The notes beneath the pieces are model-generated. The model was given only the letters and a program-made list of their open reading frames with translations. It did no database searches and had not been told where the DNA came from. A program made the translations under genes and the position numbers. DNA of 47,792 nt from positions 1,797,088 through 1,844,879 of the forward strand of contig NZ_CP115149.1 of the NCBI RefSeq assembly GCF_027594505.1. The letters are read 5' to 3'. Source of the stretch: Tepidiforma flava (GTDB lineage: Bacteria > Chloroflexota > Dehalococcoidia > Tepidiformales > Tepidiformaceae). Numbering within the stretch: position 1 is the first letter of the stretch; every line of letters begins with the position of its first letter. This document shows positions 7,940-16,459 of the stretch, piece by piece.

Positions 7940-8608
7940 ATGACCCCCATCTTCCTCCTCCACGCCGCCGACGGGTTCTTCTCCGTCCCCGTCAGCATCG
8001 TCTTCTGGGTCATCACCGCCGCCGCCCTCGCCGTCTCGCTTCGGCAGGTGAGCGCCCGGCTCGATGACCGCGCCATCCCCCTCATGGGCGTCATGGCCGC
8101 CTTCATCTTCGCCGGGCAGATGTTCAACTTCCAGATTCCCGGCGGCACCTCCGGCCACCTGCTCGGGGGCGTCCTCGCGGCCGTCCTCCTCGGCCCCTAC
8201 GCGGCCGCCATCGTGATGGCCTGTGTCATCGCCGTGCAGGCCATCGTCTTCCAGGACGGCGGCCTCGTCGTCCTCGGCGTGAACATCTTCAACATGGGGC
8301 TCATCGGCACCTTCGGCGGCTACGCGGTCTACCGCGCGGTCGCTGCCGCGCTCGGCGGTGAAGCGAAGGGCCGCCTCCCGGCCGCTGCCGTCGCCGCCTG
8401 GCTCTCCGTCGTCGCTGCCGCCGTCGTCTGCTCCTTCCAGCTCGCCGTCTCCGGCACCACGTCGCTCGAAGCCGCCCTCGTCGCCATGGTCGGCTGGCAC
8501 GTCATCATCGGCATCGGCGAGGCCATCATTACCGTCGGCGCCCTCGCCTTCATTCAGGCCTCCCGCGCCGACCTCCTCACCCTCCGCGACGCCCCCGCTT
8601 CCTCCTAG
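7940..8608 (+). CDS. cbiM: Energy-coupling factor transporter S component CbiM/NikM-like
   Basis: Membrane substrate-binding subunit of a cobalt/nickel ECF transporter; 222 residues. It has about six hydrophobic segments, with family motifs HAADGFFSVP near the N-terminus, FIFAGQMFNFQIPGGTSGHL, GGVLAAVLLGPYAAAIVMA and NIFNMGLIGTFGGY. The start is ATG 7940 with GGGAGA 4-5 nt upstream; a longer frame from 7868 has no homology-like content. In the family the N-terminal Met-His contributes to metal binding. Here the His is residue 8, preceded by hydrophobic residues, so either the leader is processed or the site differs. It is followed 9 nt later by cbiN. Confidence 0.9.
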   Translation: MTPIFLLHAADGFFSVPVSIVFWVITAAALAVSLRQVSARLDDRAIPLMGVMAAFIFAGQMFNFQIPGGTSGHLLGGVLAAVLLGPYAAAIVMACVIAVQAIVFQDGGLVVLGVNIFNMGLIGTFGGYAVYRAVAAALGGEAKGRLPAAAVAAWLSVVAAAVVCSFQLAVSGTTSLEAALVAMVGWHVIIGIGEAIITVGALAFIQASRADLLTLRDAPASS

Positions 8609-8617
8609 GAGCTGACC

Positions 8618-8944
8618 ATGTCCACCGCGCCGAACTCCCGCTCCTTCCTGAAGCGCTACGGCTGGGTTCTCGCCGGCCTCCTCATCGCCGCCCTCGTCGT
8701 CGTCTTCCTCGCGCCCGCCGCCTCGTCCGACCCCGACGGCCTCGACCGCGTCGCCGAAGACAAGGAGTTCGTCGAGAAAGGGAAGGACCCTGCCTACGAA
8801 TGGCTGCCCGACTACACCATCCCCGGCGTCGATAACGAATGGCTCAGCGTCGTCCTCGCCGGCCTCATCGGCGTCGGCATCGTCTTCGGCGCCACCCTCG
8901 CCCTTGGCGCCGCGGTCCGCGCCTCCCGGAGGGCCCGCACCTGA
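8618..8944 (+). CDS. cbiN: CbiN-like PDGLE-domain membrane protein
   Basis: Small auxiliary subunit of the cobalt/nickel ECF transporter; 108 residues with two transmembrane helices (about 14-33 and 76-98). The outer loop holds the PDGLE-type motif SSDPDGLDRVAEDKEF and ends with YEWLPDYTIPGV. Its last bases carry the Shine-Dalgarno of cbiQ, and its stop overlaps the proposed CTG start of that gene, so translation is likely coupled. Confidence 0.88.
   Translation: MSTAPNSRSFLKRYGWVLAGLLIAALVVVFLAPAASSDPDGLDRVAEDKEFVEKGKDPAYEWLPDYTIPGVDNEWLSVVLAGLIGVGIVFGATLALGAAVRASRRART
8928..8943 (+). promoter_or_regulatory. Ribosome binding site GGAGGG with CTG start codon of cbiQ
   Basis: GGAGGG (8928-8933) is 7 nt from CTG 8941, exactly where family alignment wants the CbiQ N-terminus. 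No ATG, GTG or TTG exists in frame between ATG 8839 (100 bp inside cbiN) and this CTG. Confidence 0.6.
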
Positions 8945-9735
8945 ACCTCGACCGCTACCTCCCCCGCGAGAGCCCGCTCCACCGGGCGGATGCGCGCCTG
9001 AAGTTCGTGCTCGTCATCGCCTTCATCCTCGCAGTCAGCCTCCTCCCCGAAGGCGCCTTCCTCGCCCTCGCTGCCGCCTGGCTCACCCTCGCGGCCGTCT
9101 CCCTCCTCGCCCGCATCGGCCCCCTCCCCATGCTCCGCGGCGCCTTCATCGCGCTCCCCTTCGCCATCGCCGCCTTCCCGCTCATCTTCACCCGCCCCGG
9201 CCGCCCCATCGCCGACGTCGACCTGGGCCTCTTCACCCTCACCCTGAGCGGCGAAGGCCTCATCGCCTTCGCAACCATCCTCCTGAAGAGCTGGGTCTCC
9301 GTGCAGGCCGCCGCCCTCCTCGTCTTCACCACGCCCTTCCACGACCTCCTCGAAGGCCTCGAACGCCTCCGCCTTCCCCGGCTCATGGTCGCCATCATCG
9401 CCCTCATGTACCGTTACCTCGCTGTGCTTACCGGCGAAGCCACCCGCATGATGCGCGCCCGCGCCTCCCGCGCGGCCGTGCCCCCCGGCCGCAAGCCGCC
9501 GCACTGGACCTGGCAGGGCCGCGTCGTCGGCAACATGGTCGGCGCTCTCTTCATCCGCGCCTACGAACGCTCCGAGCGCGTCTACCTCGCCATGCAGTCC
9601 CGCGGCTACGCCGGCCACCTCCGCCACCTCCACGACCGCCCCTTCCCCCGGCCCCAGCTCGCCCTCCTCCTCCTCGCCCTCGCGGGCCTCGCCGCTTTCG
9701 AACTCAGCGCCCACACCTGGGTGCCCCGCCGATGA
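8941..9735 (+). CDS. cbiQ: ECF transporter transmembrane T component CbiQ, probable CTG start
   Basis: Integral membrane scaffold subunit linking CbiM/CbiN to the ATPase CbiO. From CTG 8941 the protein has 264 residues, the normal size. It opens with NLDRYLPRESPLHRADARLKF, the conserved N-terminal pattern (PRxKF) of the family, then about five hydrophobic helices. The two coupling Arg-rich helices are recognisable (RLRLPRLMVAIIALMYRYL and ERSERVYLAMQSRGYAG; the MQSRG motif is characteristic). The start overlaps the cbiN stop as CTGA, and the stop overlaps cbiO as ATGA. An ATG at 8839 would add 34 Arg-rich residues read out of frame within cbiN, so I reject it. Confidence 0.88.
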   Translation: MNLDRYLPRESPLHRADARLKFVLVIAFILAVSLLPEGAFLALAAAWLTLAAVSLLARIGPLPMLRGAFIALPFAIAAFPLIFTRPGRPIADVDLGLFTLTLSGEGLIAFATILLKSWVSVQAAALLVFTTPFHDLLEGLERLRLPRLMVAIIALMYRYLAVLTGEATRMMRARASRAAVPPGRKPPHWTWQGRVVGNMVGALFIRAYERSERVYLAMQSRGYAGHLRHLHDRPFPRPQLALLLLALAGLAAFELSAHTWVPRR

Positions 9736-10484
9736 CCCTCGAAGCCCCCGCCCGCGACCGCGCACCCGCCGCCGCGCCGCTCGTCCTCGTCGAGCGCCTC
9801 ATCTTCCGCTACCCCAACGGCCACCAGGCCCTCCACGGCATCGACCTCCGCATCGACCCTGGCGAGAAGCTCGCCCTCATCGGCCCCAACGGCGCCGGCA
9901 AGAGCACCCTCATGCTCCACCTCAACGGCATCCACCTCCCGGCCGAGGGGTCGGTCGCAATCGCCGGCATCCCCGTCACCCGCCAGAACCTCGGCCGCAT
10001 CCGCGCCCTCGTCGGCCTTGTCTTCCAGGACCCGGACGACCAGCTCTTCAGCCCCACCGTCTACGACGACGTCGCCTTCGGCCCCATCCACATGGGCCTC
10101 GCCAGAGACGAGGTCGAAGCGCGCGTCGCCCGCGCCCTCGAAGCCGTCGGCCTCGCCGGCCTCGAACGCCGCCAGCCCTTCCACCTCTCCCTCGGCCAGC
10201 GCAAGCGCGCCGCCCTCGCCACCGTCCTCTCCATGTCTCCCCAACTGCTCGTCCTCGATGAACCCTCCGCCGGCCTCGACCCCCGCGGACGCCGCGAGCT
10301 CATCAACCTCCTCCGCAGCCTCGACCAGACCCTCCTCGTCTCCACCCACGACATGCGCCTCGTCGCCGAGGTCTTCCCGCGCACCGTCATCCTCGATGAG
10401 GGCCGCATCGTCGCCGATGGCCCCACCCCGGACCTCCTCGCCGACGCTGCCCTTCTCGAACGTCACGGACTCGAAATGCCCTGA
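9732..10484 (+). CDS. cbiO: ECF transporter ATP-binding protein CbiO
   Basis: Cytoplasmic ATPase that powers metal uptake; 250 residues. Walker A is GPNGAGKS, the Q-loop follows in GLVFQDPDDQLFSPTVYDDV (a segment characteristic of ECF ATPases), the signature is LSLGQRKRAALA, Walker B is LLVLDEPSAGLD, and the H-loop is STHD. All catalytic motifs are present. A single ATPase implies a homodimer. It is the last gene of cbiMNQO. Confidence 0.95.
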   Translation: MTLEAPARDRAPAAAPLVLVERLIFRYPNGHQALHGIDLRIDPGEKLALIGPNGAGKSTLMLHLNGIHLPAEGSVAIAGIPVTRQNLGRIRALVGLVFQDPDDQLFSPTVYDDVAFGPIHMGLARDEVEARVARALEAVGLAGLERRQPFHLSLGQRKRAALATVLSMSPQLLVLDEPSAGLDPRGRRELINLLRSLDQTLLVSTHDMRLVAEVFPRTVILDEGRIVADGPTPDLLADAALLERHGLEMP

Positions 10485-10520
10485 GCCCGCCCGCGGTGAC
10501 GGGATTTCGCCTCCCGCTCG

Positions 10521-10526
10521 TATACT
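10521..10526 (+). promoter_or_regulatory. -10 element TATACT, leaderless start
   Basis: TATACT, five of six consensus bases, is 8 nt before GTG 10535. GTGACG at 10496-10501 (19-nt spacing) is a possible -35. Confidence 0.55.
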
Positions 10527-10534
10527 GGATCGGA

Positions 10535-11371
10535 GTGAACACCGCCGACTTCGACGCCTTCGAGGCCGCCGTTGCCGGTCACCCCGACGAGGTTGACCTT
10601 TTCTCCGCCGCCATGGTCATCGCACGGCTCGGCGGCCACCCGGTCGACCCGCACGCGGCCGCCCGCGCGCTCGACCTCATCGCCGAAGACGTCCTCGCTG
10701 AGGCCGGCGAACGCCCCTCCCACGAGGCGCTCGCCCACGCCATCGATAACCAGCTCTTCGCGGTCCGCGGCTTCCGCGGCAGCTTCGAAAACTACGACGA
10801 CCCCGAAAACTCTTACCTCGACCGCGTGCTCGAACGGCGGGTCGGCATCCCCATCACCCTCTCCCTCGTCTACCTCGAAGTCGCCAGCCGCGTTGGCCTC
10901 CCTGCCGACGGCGTCGGGTTCCCCGGCCACTTCATCGTCCGCTACGGCCGGCCCGGCAGCTACGCCTACGTCGACCCCTTCCAGCAGGGCGCCCGGCTCG
11001 ATGAAACCGAGCTCCTCGCCATGCTCCGCGGCCTCGACCTCGGCGGCGCCCGCCCCGAGACCTTCCTCGCCGCCGTCACCCGCCGCCAAATCCTCCAGCG
11101 CATGCTGAACAACCTCCACGTCATCTTCCGCACCCGCCGCGATATCCAGCGCTGGCACGACACCATCGAGCTCCAGCTCCGCCTCGCGCCGTGGAACGTC
11201 GCCCTCATCGGCGAACGCGGCATGCTCCGCTACCGCCTCGGCCGCCTCGACGAAGCCCTGCCCGACCTCGAAACCTACGTCTCCGTCACCGAAAAAGACG
11301 CCAGTCCCGGCGCCATCCGCCTGCTCGACCAGCTCCGAATCCGCTATCGCAACATGGGGGAATCGCGATGA
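10535..11371 (+). CDS. SirB1-family transglutaminase-like/TPR protein
   Basis: Soluble protein of the SirB1 family (transglutaminase-like N-terminal domain plus TPR-like C-terminus), 278 residues from GTG 10535. Family signature: FENYDDPENSYLDRVLERR, then GIPITLSLVYLEVASRVGLP and GFPGHFIVRYG. The C-terminal helices (HDTIELQLRLAPWNVALIGE and following) fit one or two TPR units. A GTG at 10496 is also in frame, but it lies upstream of the TATACT promoter. Biochemical role uncertain. The stop overlaps the next start as ATGA, so it is coupled to the regulator that follows. Confidence 0.85.
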   Translation: MNTADFDAFEAAVAGHPDEVDLFSAAMVIARLGGHPVDPHAAARALDLIAEDVLAEAGERPSHEALAHAIDNQLFAVRGFRGSFENYDDPENSYLDRVLERRVGIPITLSLVYLEVASRVGLPADGVGFPGHFIVRYGRPGSYAYVDPFQQGARLDETELLAMLRGLDLGGARPETFLAAVTRRQILQRMLNNLHVIFRTRRDIQRWHDTIELQLRLAPWNVALIGERGMLRYRLGRLDEALPDLETYVSVTEKDASPGAIRLLDQLRIRYRNMGESR

Positions 11372-12144
11372 CCATCGAAACGCCAGCCCGCCACGCCCAG
11401 CCCCGCGGCCGCCAGGCGCTCCAGCGCTCCATCGCCTGGTACCTGCGCCAGCTCTCCCGCGTGCTCAACGTCCTCACCGACGAAGAGCTCGAGCGCCTCA
11501 TCCCCCACCTCACCGAACGCCGCTTCAAGCCGCGCCAAATCATCTTCGCCGCCGGCGACCCCGCAGAGCGCGTCTACCTCATCCTCAAAGGCCGCGTGAA
11601 AATCTTCCAGGTCGCCGATAACGGCAAAGAAATCATCCTCGACGTCGTCGGCAAGGGGGACGTCGTCGGCGATATGGCCATCGTCGAAGACGGCGAGCGC
11701 ACCGCCACCGCGCAGGCCATCGAAGAGACCATGGCCGTCTCCATCACCTGGGAAGACTTCTCCCACCTCCTCCAGCAGTCCCCCCGCCTCGGCTTCGCCA
11801 TGATGGAGCTCATGGCCCGCCGCCTCGCCGGCATGCAGCGCACCTTCATGAACATCGTCTCCAAGCCCGTCTCCGCCCGGCTCGCCGATACCCTCCTCGC
11901 CCGCAGCGAAGACGGCATCATCCGCCTCGGCCTCACCCACCAGGAGCTTGCCCAGACGATCGGCACCAGCCGCGAAACTGTCACCGCCCTCCTCTCCCGC
12001 TTCGTCACCCTCGGCGCCATCTCCCCCATCCCCGATGGCTACCGCATCGAAGACGAAGACCTCCTCGATGACATCGCCGCCGGCGAAATCCCCGTCTCCC
12101 CGCGCCACCCCGTGAACGCGCCGGCCAGTACCATGGCAGGGTGA
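11368..12144 (+). CDS. Crp/Fnr-family transcriptional regulator
   Basis: DNA-binding regulator with an N-terminal cyclic-nucleotide-binding-like beta barrel (about residues 35-150: FAAGDPAERVYLILKGRVKI, GDVVGDMAIVEDGERTATAQ) and a C-terminal winged helix (about 165-235: LTHQELAQTIGTSRETVTAL). There is no cysteine, so it is not an Fe-S Fnr sensor. The barrel has GDMAIVEDGERTATA where Crp has its cAMP-binding GExxL...RSA, so a ligand is possible but unproven. It has GGGGGA 7 nt before the ATG. It overlaps both neighbours (ATGA, GTGA). Confidence 0.93.
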   Translation: MTIETPARHAQPRGRQALQRSIAWYLRQLSRVLNVLTDEELERLIPHLTERRFKPRQIIFAAGDPAERVYLILKGRVKIFQVADNGKEIILDVVGKGDVVGDMAIVEDGERTATAQAIEETMAVSITWEDFSHLLQQSPRLGFAMMELMARRLAGMQRTFMNIVSKPVSARLADTLLARSEDGIIRLGLTHQELAQTIGTSRETVTALLSRFVTLGAISPIPDGYRIEDEDLLDDIAAGEIPVSPRHPVNAPASTMAG

Positions 12145-12834
12145 CCTCCGCGGCAGCCAGCCCGCTCTCCCCGGAGCACCCGCGCCCGCTCCTCATCGCC
12201 CACGGCGGCGGCAACCACCCCGCCGCTGCCGCCGCCGCCCTCGAGGCCCGCGCCGACCTCCTCGAAGTCGACCTCTGGCTCCACCGCGGCCGCTTCGAAG
12301 CCCGCCACGAGCGCCGCATCCGCTTCTTCCCTTTCCTCGTCGAAACACTGGTACCTCAAACGGCTCCCCTCCGCCCACTTTGGCCTCGAAGAGCTGCTCG
12401 ACCTCGCCGCCGGCTCCGGCGCCGGCATCCTCCTCGACCTCAAAGACGGCGGCCACGGCACCGCCGAGGCCATCCGCGACCTCCTCACCGCGCTCGAGCA
12501 CCACCCCCCGGTCGTCGCCTCCTCCCAGTCCTGGTCCATCCTCCGCGCCCTCCACGACCGCCTGCCGGCAATCGACCTCCTCTACTCCATCGACGTCCGC
12601 GCCAAGCTCGACCTCTTCCTCAGCGTCGCCGAGCGCGACCCCCTCCCGCGCGGCATCTCCTGCCGCCACACCCTCCTCACCCGCCCCATCGTCGAGGAGC
12701 TCCGCCGCCGCGGCCTCGCCGTCGTCGCCTGGACCGTCGACGACCTCGACCGCGCCCAGGAGCTCGCCGACTGGGGCGTCGACGGCATCACCACCCACCG
12801 CGTCGCCGAGCTCCGCGAAGCCCTCCGCCACTGA
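12141..12834 (+). CDS. Glycerophosphodiester phosphodiesterase-like protein, frameshifted near 12325-12345
   Basis: Would hydrolyse glycerophosphodiesters to glycerol-3-phosphate and an alcohol. The first frame from GTG 12141 holds the N-terminal catalytic motifs: LLIAHGGGNHPAAA (His), LLEVDLWLHRG (Glu/Asp) and RHERR. After about 12340 homology continues one frame over (KHWYLKRLPSAHFGLEELL, GAGILLDLKDGG, WSILRALHDRLP, GLAVVAWTVDDLDRAQELAD, GVDGITTH) to TGA 12832-12834. The break lies in a C/T-rich run. It may be a pseudogene, a sequencing error or recoding. The unshifted frame stays open and runs on into hemW. The start overlaps the regulator stop as GTGA; TACCAT 6 nt upstream could also give a leaderless transcript. 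Confidence 0.7.
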
Positions 12835-12836
12835 CC

Positions 12837-14069
12837 ATGGCCGAACCGCTCGCCGTCTACGTCCACATCCCCTTCTGCACCATCAAGTGCGGCTACTGCG
12901 ACTTCAACGCCTACGCCGGCATGGATGCCCTGAAGGATGCCTACGCCCGCGCCCTGCTCCGCGAAGCCGACGCCGCCCGTCCGCTCCTCGCCGGCCGCGC
13001 CATCGCCTCCGTCGGCTTCGGCGGCGGTACCCCCGGCGAATTCCCGGCACAGCACATCGCCGCCCTCCTCGAGCGCCTGCGTGACCTCGCCCCCTTCGAG
13101 CCCGGCGCCGAGGTCACCCTCGAAGTCAACCCCGGCACCTCGTCACCGCCCTACCTCCGCGGCCTCCGCGCCGCCGGCGTGACCCGGCTCTCCATCGGCG
13201 CACAGTCCTTCCGCGCCGCCGAGCTCGCCTTCCTCGACCGCATCCACTCCCCGGAGGCGACCGCCGCCGCCGTCGCCGCCGCCCGCGATGCCGGGTTCGA
13301 AAGCGTCAGCCTCGACCTCATCTACGGCCTCCCCGGCCAGCCGCTCGGCGCCTGGCTCGAAAGCATCCGCGCCGCCCTGCGCCTCGAGCCCGACCACGTC
13401 TCCTGCTACGCCCTCACCGTCGAAGACGGCACCCCCCTCGCCGCCCGCATCGCGCGGGGCGACGTCGAGCCGCCCGACCCGGACCTCGCCGCCGACATGT
13501 ACGAAGCCGCCTCAGCGCTCCTCGACGCAGCCGGCTTCCGGCAGTACGAACTCTCGAACTGGGCCCGCCCCGGCCACGAATCACGACATAACCGAGCCTA
13601 CTGGACCGACCGCGACTACCTCGCCCTCGGCGCAGGCGCGCACGGCTACCTCGCCGGCGAACGGTACGAAAACATCGCCCACCCCCGCGCGTACATCGCC
13701 GCCGTCGAGGCGGCCCCGCCCGGCCAGCCGCGCCCCGCGCTCGCCCGGGTCACCACGCCCGCGCTCCCGGCGCAGGTGGCCGATTGGCTCGCCCTCCGCC
13801 TCCGCCTGCTGGAAGGCTTCGCCCCCGCCGAGTTCGAGCGCCGCTGGGCCGTCCCGCTCGAAGCCGCTGCCGGTTCCGTCCTCCGGGAACTTGCCGAAGC
13901 CGGCCTCCTCGAACTCGCGCCGCGCGTCCGCCTCACCGCCCGCGGCAGGCTCCTCCACGGCGAAATCGCCGCCCGCCTCCTGGTCTGCCTCGAGCAAACC
14001 GCGCCCCGGCTGCCTCGTCTCGCCGCCCGCGCCGCGCCGCCGGCCCCGCCATACGCAGCGCCGAAATGA
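12837..14069 (+). CDS. hemW: Radical SAM heme chaperone HemW
   Basis: Radical SAM protein of the HemW (formerly HemN-like) group that delivers heme. 410 residues, slightly longer than usual because of an Ala/Pro tail. The N-terminus reads AVYVHIPFCTIKCGYCDFN, with the CxxxCxxC cluster motif as CTIKCGYC and the extra HemW-type aromatic-Asp-Phe-Asn after it. Also seen: FGGGTPGEF, EVNPGTSSPPYLRGLRAAGV, RLSIGAQSF, DLIYGLPGQ, FRQYELSNWARPG, and HNRAYWTDRDYLALGAGAHG. Start ATG 12837 is 2 nt after the upstream stop. It converges on secF with a gap of 7 nt. Confidence 0.93.
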   Translation: MAEPLAVYVHIPFCTIKCGYCDFNAYAGMDALKDAYARALLREADAARPLLAGRAIASVGFGGGTPGEFPAQHIAALLERLRDLAPFEPGAEVTLEVNPGTSSPPYLRGLRAAGVTRLSIGAQSFRAAELAFLDRIHSPEATAAAVAAARDAGFESVSLDLIYGLPGQPLGAWLESIRAALRLEPDHVSCYALTVEDGTPLAARIARGDVEPPDPDLAADMYEAASALLDAAGFRQYELSNWARPGHESRHNRAYWTDRDYLALGAGAHGYLAGERYENIAHPRAYIAAVEAAPPGQPRPALARVTTPALPAQVADWLALRLRLLEGFAPAEFERRWAVPLEAAAGSVLRELAEAGLLELAPRVRLTARGRLLHGEIAARLLVCLEQTAPRLPRLAARAAPPAPPYAAPK

Positions 14070-14076
14070 CGGTCCC

Positions 14077-15051
14077 TCAGGCCGCTTCGGCGGCCGCCAG
14101 CTCCTGCTGCCCGCGGATCTTCCGCCAGAACCGCGCCAGGTCCCGGTTCTCCCACGCCACCAGCACCTGCGACGCCACGCCGATGCTCGAATACGTCCCC
14201 GCCACGATGCCGACGAGCAGCACCAGCAGGAAGTTCCGGATCGTCTCGCCGCCGATGAGCAGCATCGCCACGATCGTCAGCACGACCACCAGCGACGTGT
14301 TGATCGACCGCGCCAGCGTCTCCGTCAGGCTCGCGTTCACCGCCTCTTCGAACGGCACGTACGGGTCGTGCGTCACCATCTCGCGAATCCGGTCGAACAC
14401 CACGATCGTGTCGTGCACCGAGAATCCGATGACCGTCAGGATCGCCGTGATGAACGCCGTGTCCACTTCCACCCCGCGGAACTCGCCGAGGATGGCGAAC
14501 AGCCCCATCACGATCACCGCATCGTGCACGAGCGCGATGACCGCGCACGCGCCGTACCGCCACGGCTTCGGCAGCTGCCGGAACGCCAGCCAGATGTAGA
14601 CGAGAATCGCCGCCGCCGCTGCGATGACCGCGAGCGTTGCGTACCGCGCAATCTCCGCCGAGACCGCACCCGACACCGTCGCAAAGTCTTTCCGCTGCAG
14701 CGCGCCGAACCGCTCCTGCAGCCCCCGCTCGATGTCGTCGATCTCGCCCGGCGGCACCGGCCCGGCCCCCGCCGTCAGGCTCGGCGCGTTCTCCAGTTCG
14801 CTCGTCCGCACGATGTACGTGTTGTCGCCCGAGGCCTGCACCCGCGCCTCCGGGTGCCCCAGCTCCCGCATCGCTTGCCGCAGCTCCGCCTGCGAAACGG
14901 GGCGCTCGAGGAACTGGACCGTGAAGGTCGACCCCGAAGTGAACTCGATCCCCGGCTTCAGGCCCCAGATGGCGAGCGCGGCCAGCGCCGCGACGAAGAA
15001 GACGCCCGAGAACCCGAGGTACCACCAGCGCTTGCCAGCGAAGTCCAGCAT
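14077..15051 (-). CDS. secF: Protein translocase subunit SecF
   Basis: Membrane subunit of SecDF, which uses the proton motive force to help complete Sec export. 324 residues with six transmembrane helices and one large outer loop between helices 1 and 2. Motifs: GIEFTSGSTFTVQFLE after helix 1, TVIGFSVHDTIVVFDRIRE (helix 4-5), and ARSINTSLVVVLTIVAMLLIGGETIRNF. It is last in the operon HD protein - yajC - secD - secF, 4 nt after secD. Confidence 0.97.
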   Translation of the reverse strand: MLDFAGKRWWYLGFSGVFFVAALAALAIWGLKPGIEFTSGSTFTVQFLERPVSQAELRQAMRELGHPEARVQASGDNTYIVRTSELENAPSLTAGAGPVPPGEIDDIERGLQERFGALQRKDFATVSGAVSAEIARYATLAVIAAAAAILVYIWLAFRQLPKPWRYGACAVIALVHDAVIVMGLFAILGEFRGVEVDTAFITAILTVIGFSVHDTIVVFDRIREMVTHDPYVPFEEAVNASLTETLARSINTSLVVVLTIVAMLLIGGETIRNFLLVLLVGIVAGTYSSIGVASQVLVAWENRDLARFWRKIRGQQELAAAEAA

Positions 15052-15055
15052 CGGC

Positions 15056-16459
15056 TTACTCCCCCGCCGCCTCGGCCATCCGCCGCCGCGGCCGCTCCTG
15101 CGCCGGCCGCTCCGACGCGTTGAACAGGAACGCGCTCTTCGCCATCGGCGTCCCGAGGATCATCTTCAGGAACGTCCGCGTCACCGTGATCGCCGAGAAC
15201 ATGCTCACGAGCACGCCGATCGCCAGCGTCAGCGCGAACCCCTTCACCAGCGCCGCCCCGAACTGGTCGCCGAACCAGTACAGGATTACGCAGGTAATCA
15301 GCGTCGAGACGTTCGAGTCGCGGATCGAAAGCCACGCCCGGCGGAACCCGATATCGATCGCCGCGTTCAGCGTCCGCCCCCGCCGCAGCTCTTCTTTCAG
15401 CCGTTCGAAGATGAGCACGTTCGCGTCGACCGCCATGCCCACCGAGAGCACGAACGCTGCGATGCCCGAGAGCGTCAGCGTCACCGGCACCAGCTTGAAA
15501 ATCATCAGGACGACGGACGTGTAGACCACCAGCGCAGCCGATGCCAGCACCCCCGGCAGCCGGTAGTACAGGACCATGAAAATCATCACGGCCGCCATCC
15601 CGACGAGGCCCGCCTTCACCGACGCCAGCACCGAATCCTCGCCCAGCGTCGCGCTCACCTCGCTCGCCTGCACCGTCCGCAGCGGGATCGGCAGCGCGCC
15701 CGAGTTCAGCTGCTTCGAAAGCGTGCTCGCCGCGCTGAACGTCGGCTGCCCCGTGATCTGGCCCGCGTCCCGGATGACCGCCTGCACCTCCGCCTCGCTC
15801 AGCACCTGCCCGTCCAGCATCACGACCAGCAGCCGCCGCGGGTCGCCCGGCGGATACTGCAGCGCCCGCGTCGTGATCTGCTCCATCAGCTGCGCGCCGA
15901 CGCCCGTCGTCTCGAAGTTCACCGCGAACGTCGTGCCCAGCCGCGACGGGTACGTGTTGTTCTTCAGGTAGGCGCCCGTCATCTGCAGCGTCTGCCCGTT
16001 CACCACGCCCGTCGCCGGCACCAGGTTGTACTGGTCGTCATAAACCATGAACTCGAGCGCCGCCGTCTTGCCGATGAGGTCCTGCGCCTCCGTCAGCGAA
16101 ATCCCGGGCACCTGCACGCTCAGCCGGTTCCCGCTCGCCCGCGTGATCTCCGCCTCGCTCACGCCGAACGCGTTCACGCGCCGCTCGACCACCTGCTTCG
16201 CGCTCTCCAGCGCCTGGTCGATGTCGCCCTGGTAATCCGGCGGTGGGTCCGCTTCGAGCACGAGGTAGGCCCCCCCGCGCAGGTCGAGCCCCAGCCGCAT
16301 CGTCTCCCGCTCCCAGTTGCCGATCTTGATCCCCCGGCCCGCAGGCCAGAAATCCCCCGGCAGGTAGCGCGAAGGCGTGCTCGGCCAAACGACGATGATG
16401 CTGAACGTCGTCAGCGCCACCACGAACAGGAACAGCAGAACCGTCGAAGTACTACGCAC
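15056..16459 (-). CDS. secD: Protein translocase subunit SecD
   Basis: Partner of SecF in Sec export; 467 residues. GTG start with RSTSTVLLFLFVVALTTFSI as the first helix, then GLDLRGGAYLVLEADPPP (the SecD P1 signature), QVVERRVNAFGVSEAEI, RLSVQVPGI and, near the C-terminus, LTLSGIAAFVLSVGMAVDAN, VLIFERLKEELRRGRTLNAA and DIGFRRAWLSIRDSNVSTLIT. It overlaps the end of yajC by 8 nt. The P1 head is shorter than in Escherichia coli, as in many Gram-positive and Chloroflexota proteins. Confidence 0.97.
   Translation of the reverse strand: MRSTSTVLLFLFVVALTTFSIIVVWPSTPSRYLPGDFWPAGRGIKIGNWERETMRLGLDLRGGAYLVLEADPPPDYQGDIDQALESAKQVVERRVNAFGVSEAEITRASGNRLSVQVPGISLTEAQDLIGKTAALEFMVYDDQYNLVPATGVVNGQTLQMTGAYLKNNTYPSRLGTTFAVNFETTGVGAQLMEQITTRALQYPPGDPRRLLVVMLDGQVLSEAEVQAVIRDAGQITGQPTFSAASTLSKQLNSGALPIPLRTVQASEVSATLGEDSVLASVKAGLVGMAAVMIFMVLYYRLPGVLASAALVVYTSVVLMIFKLVPVTLTLSGIAAFVLSVGMAVDANVLIFERLKEELRRGRTLNAAIDIGFRRAWLSIRDSNVSTLITCVILYWFGDQFGAALVKGFALTLAIGVLVSMFSAITVTRTFLKMILGTPMAKSAFLFNASERPAQERPRRRMAEAAGE

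Noticed and set aside
8839..8940. ATG 8839 as start of cbiQ
   Set aside because: It would add an Arg/Pro-rich stretch encoded out of frame within cbiN and lacks a Shine-Dalgarno. CTG 8941 has a perfect one at the expected N-terminus.
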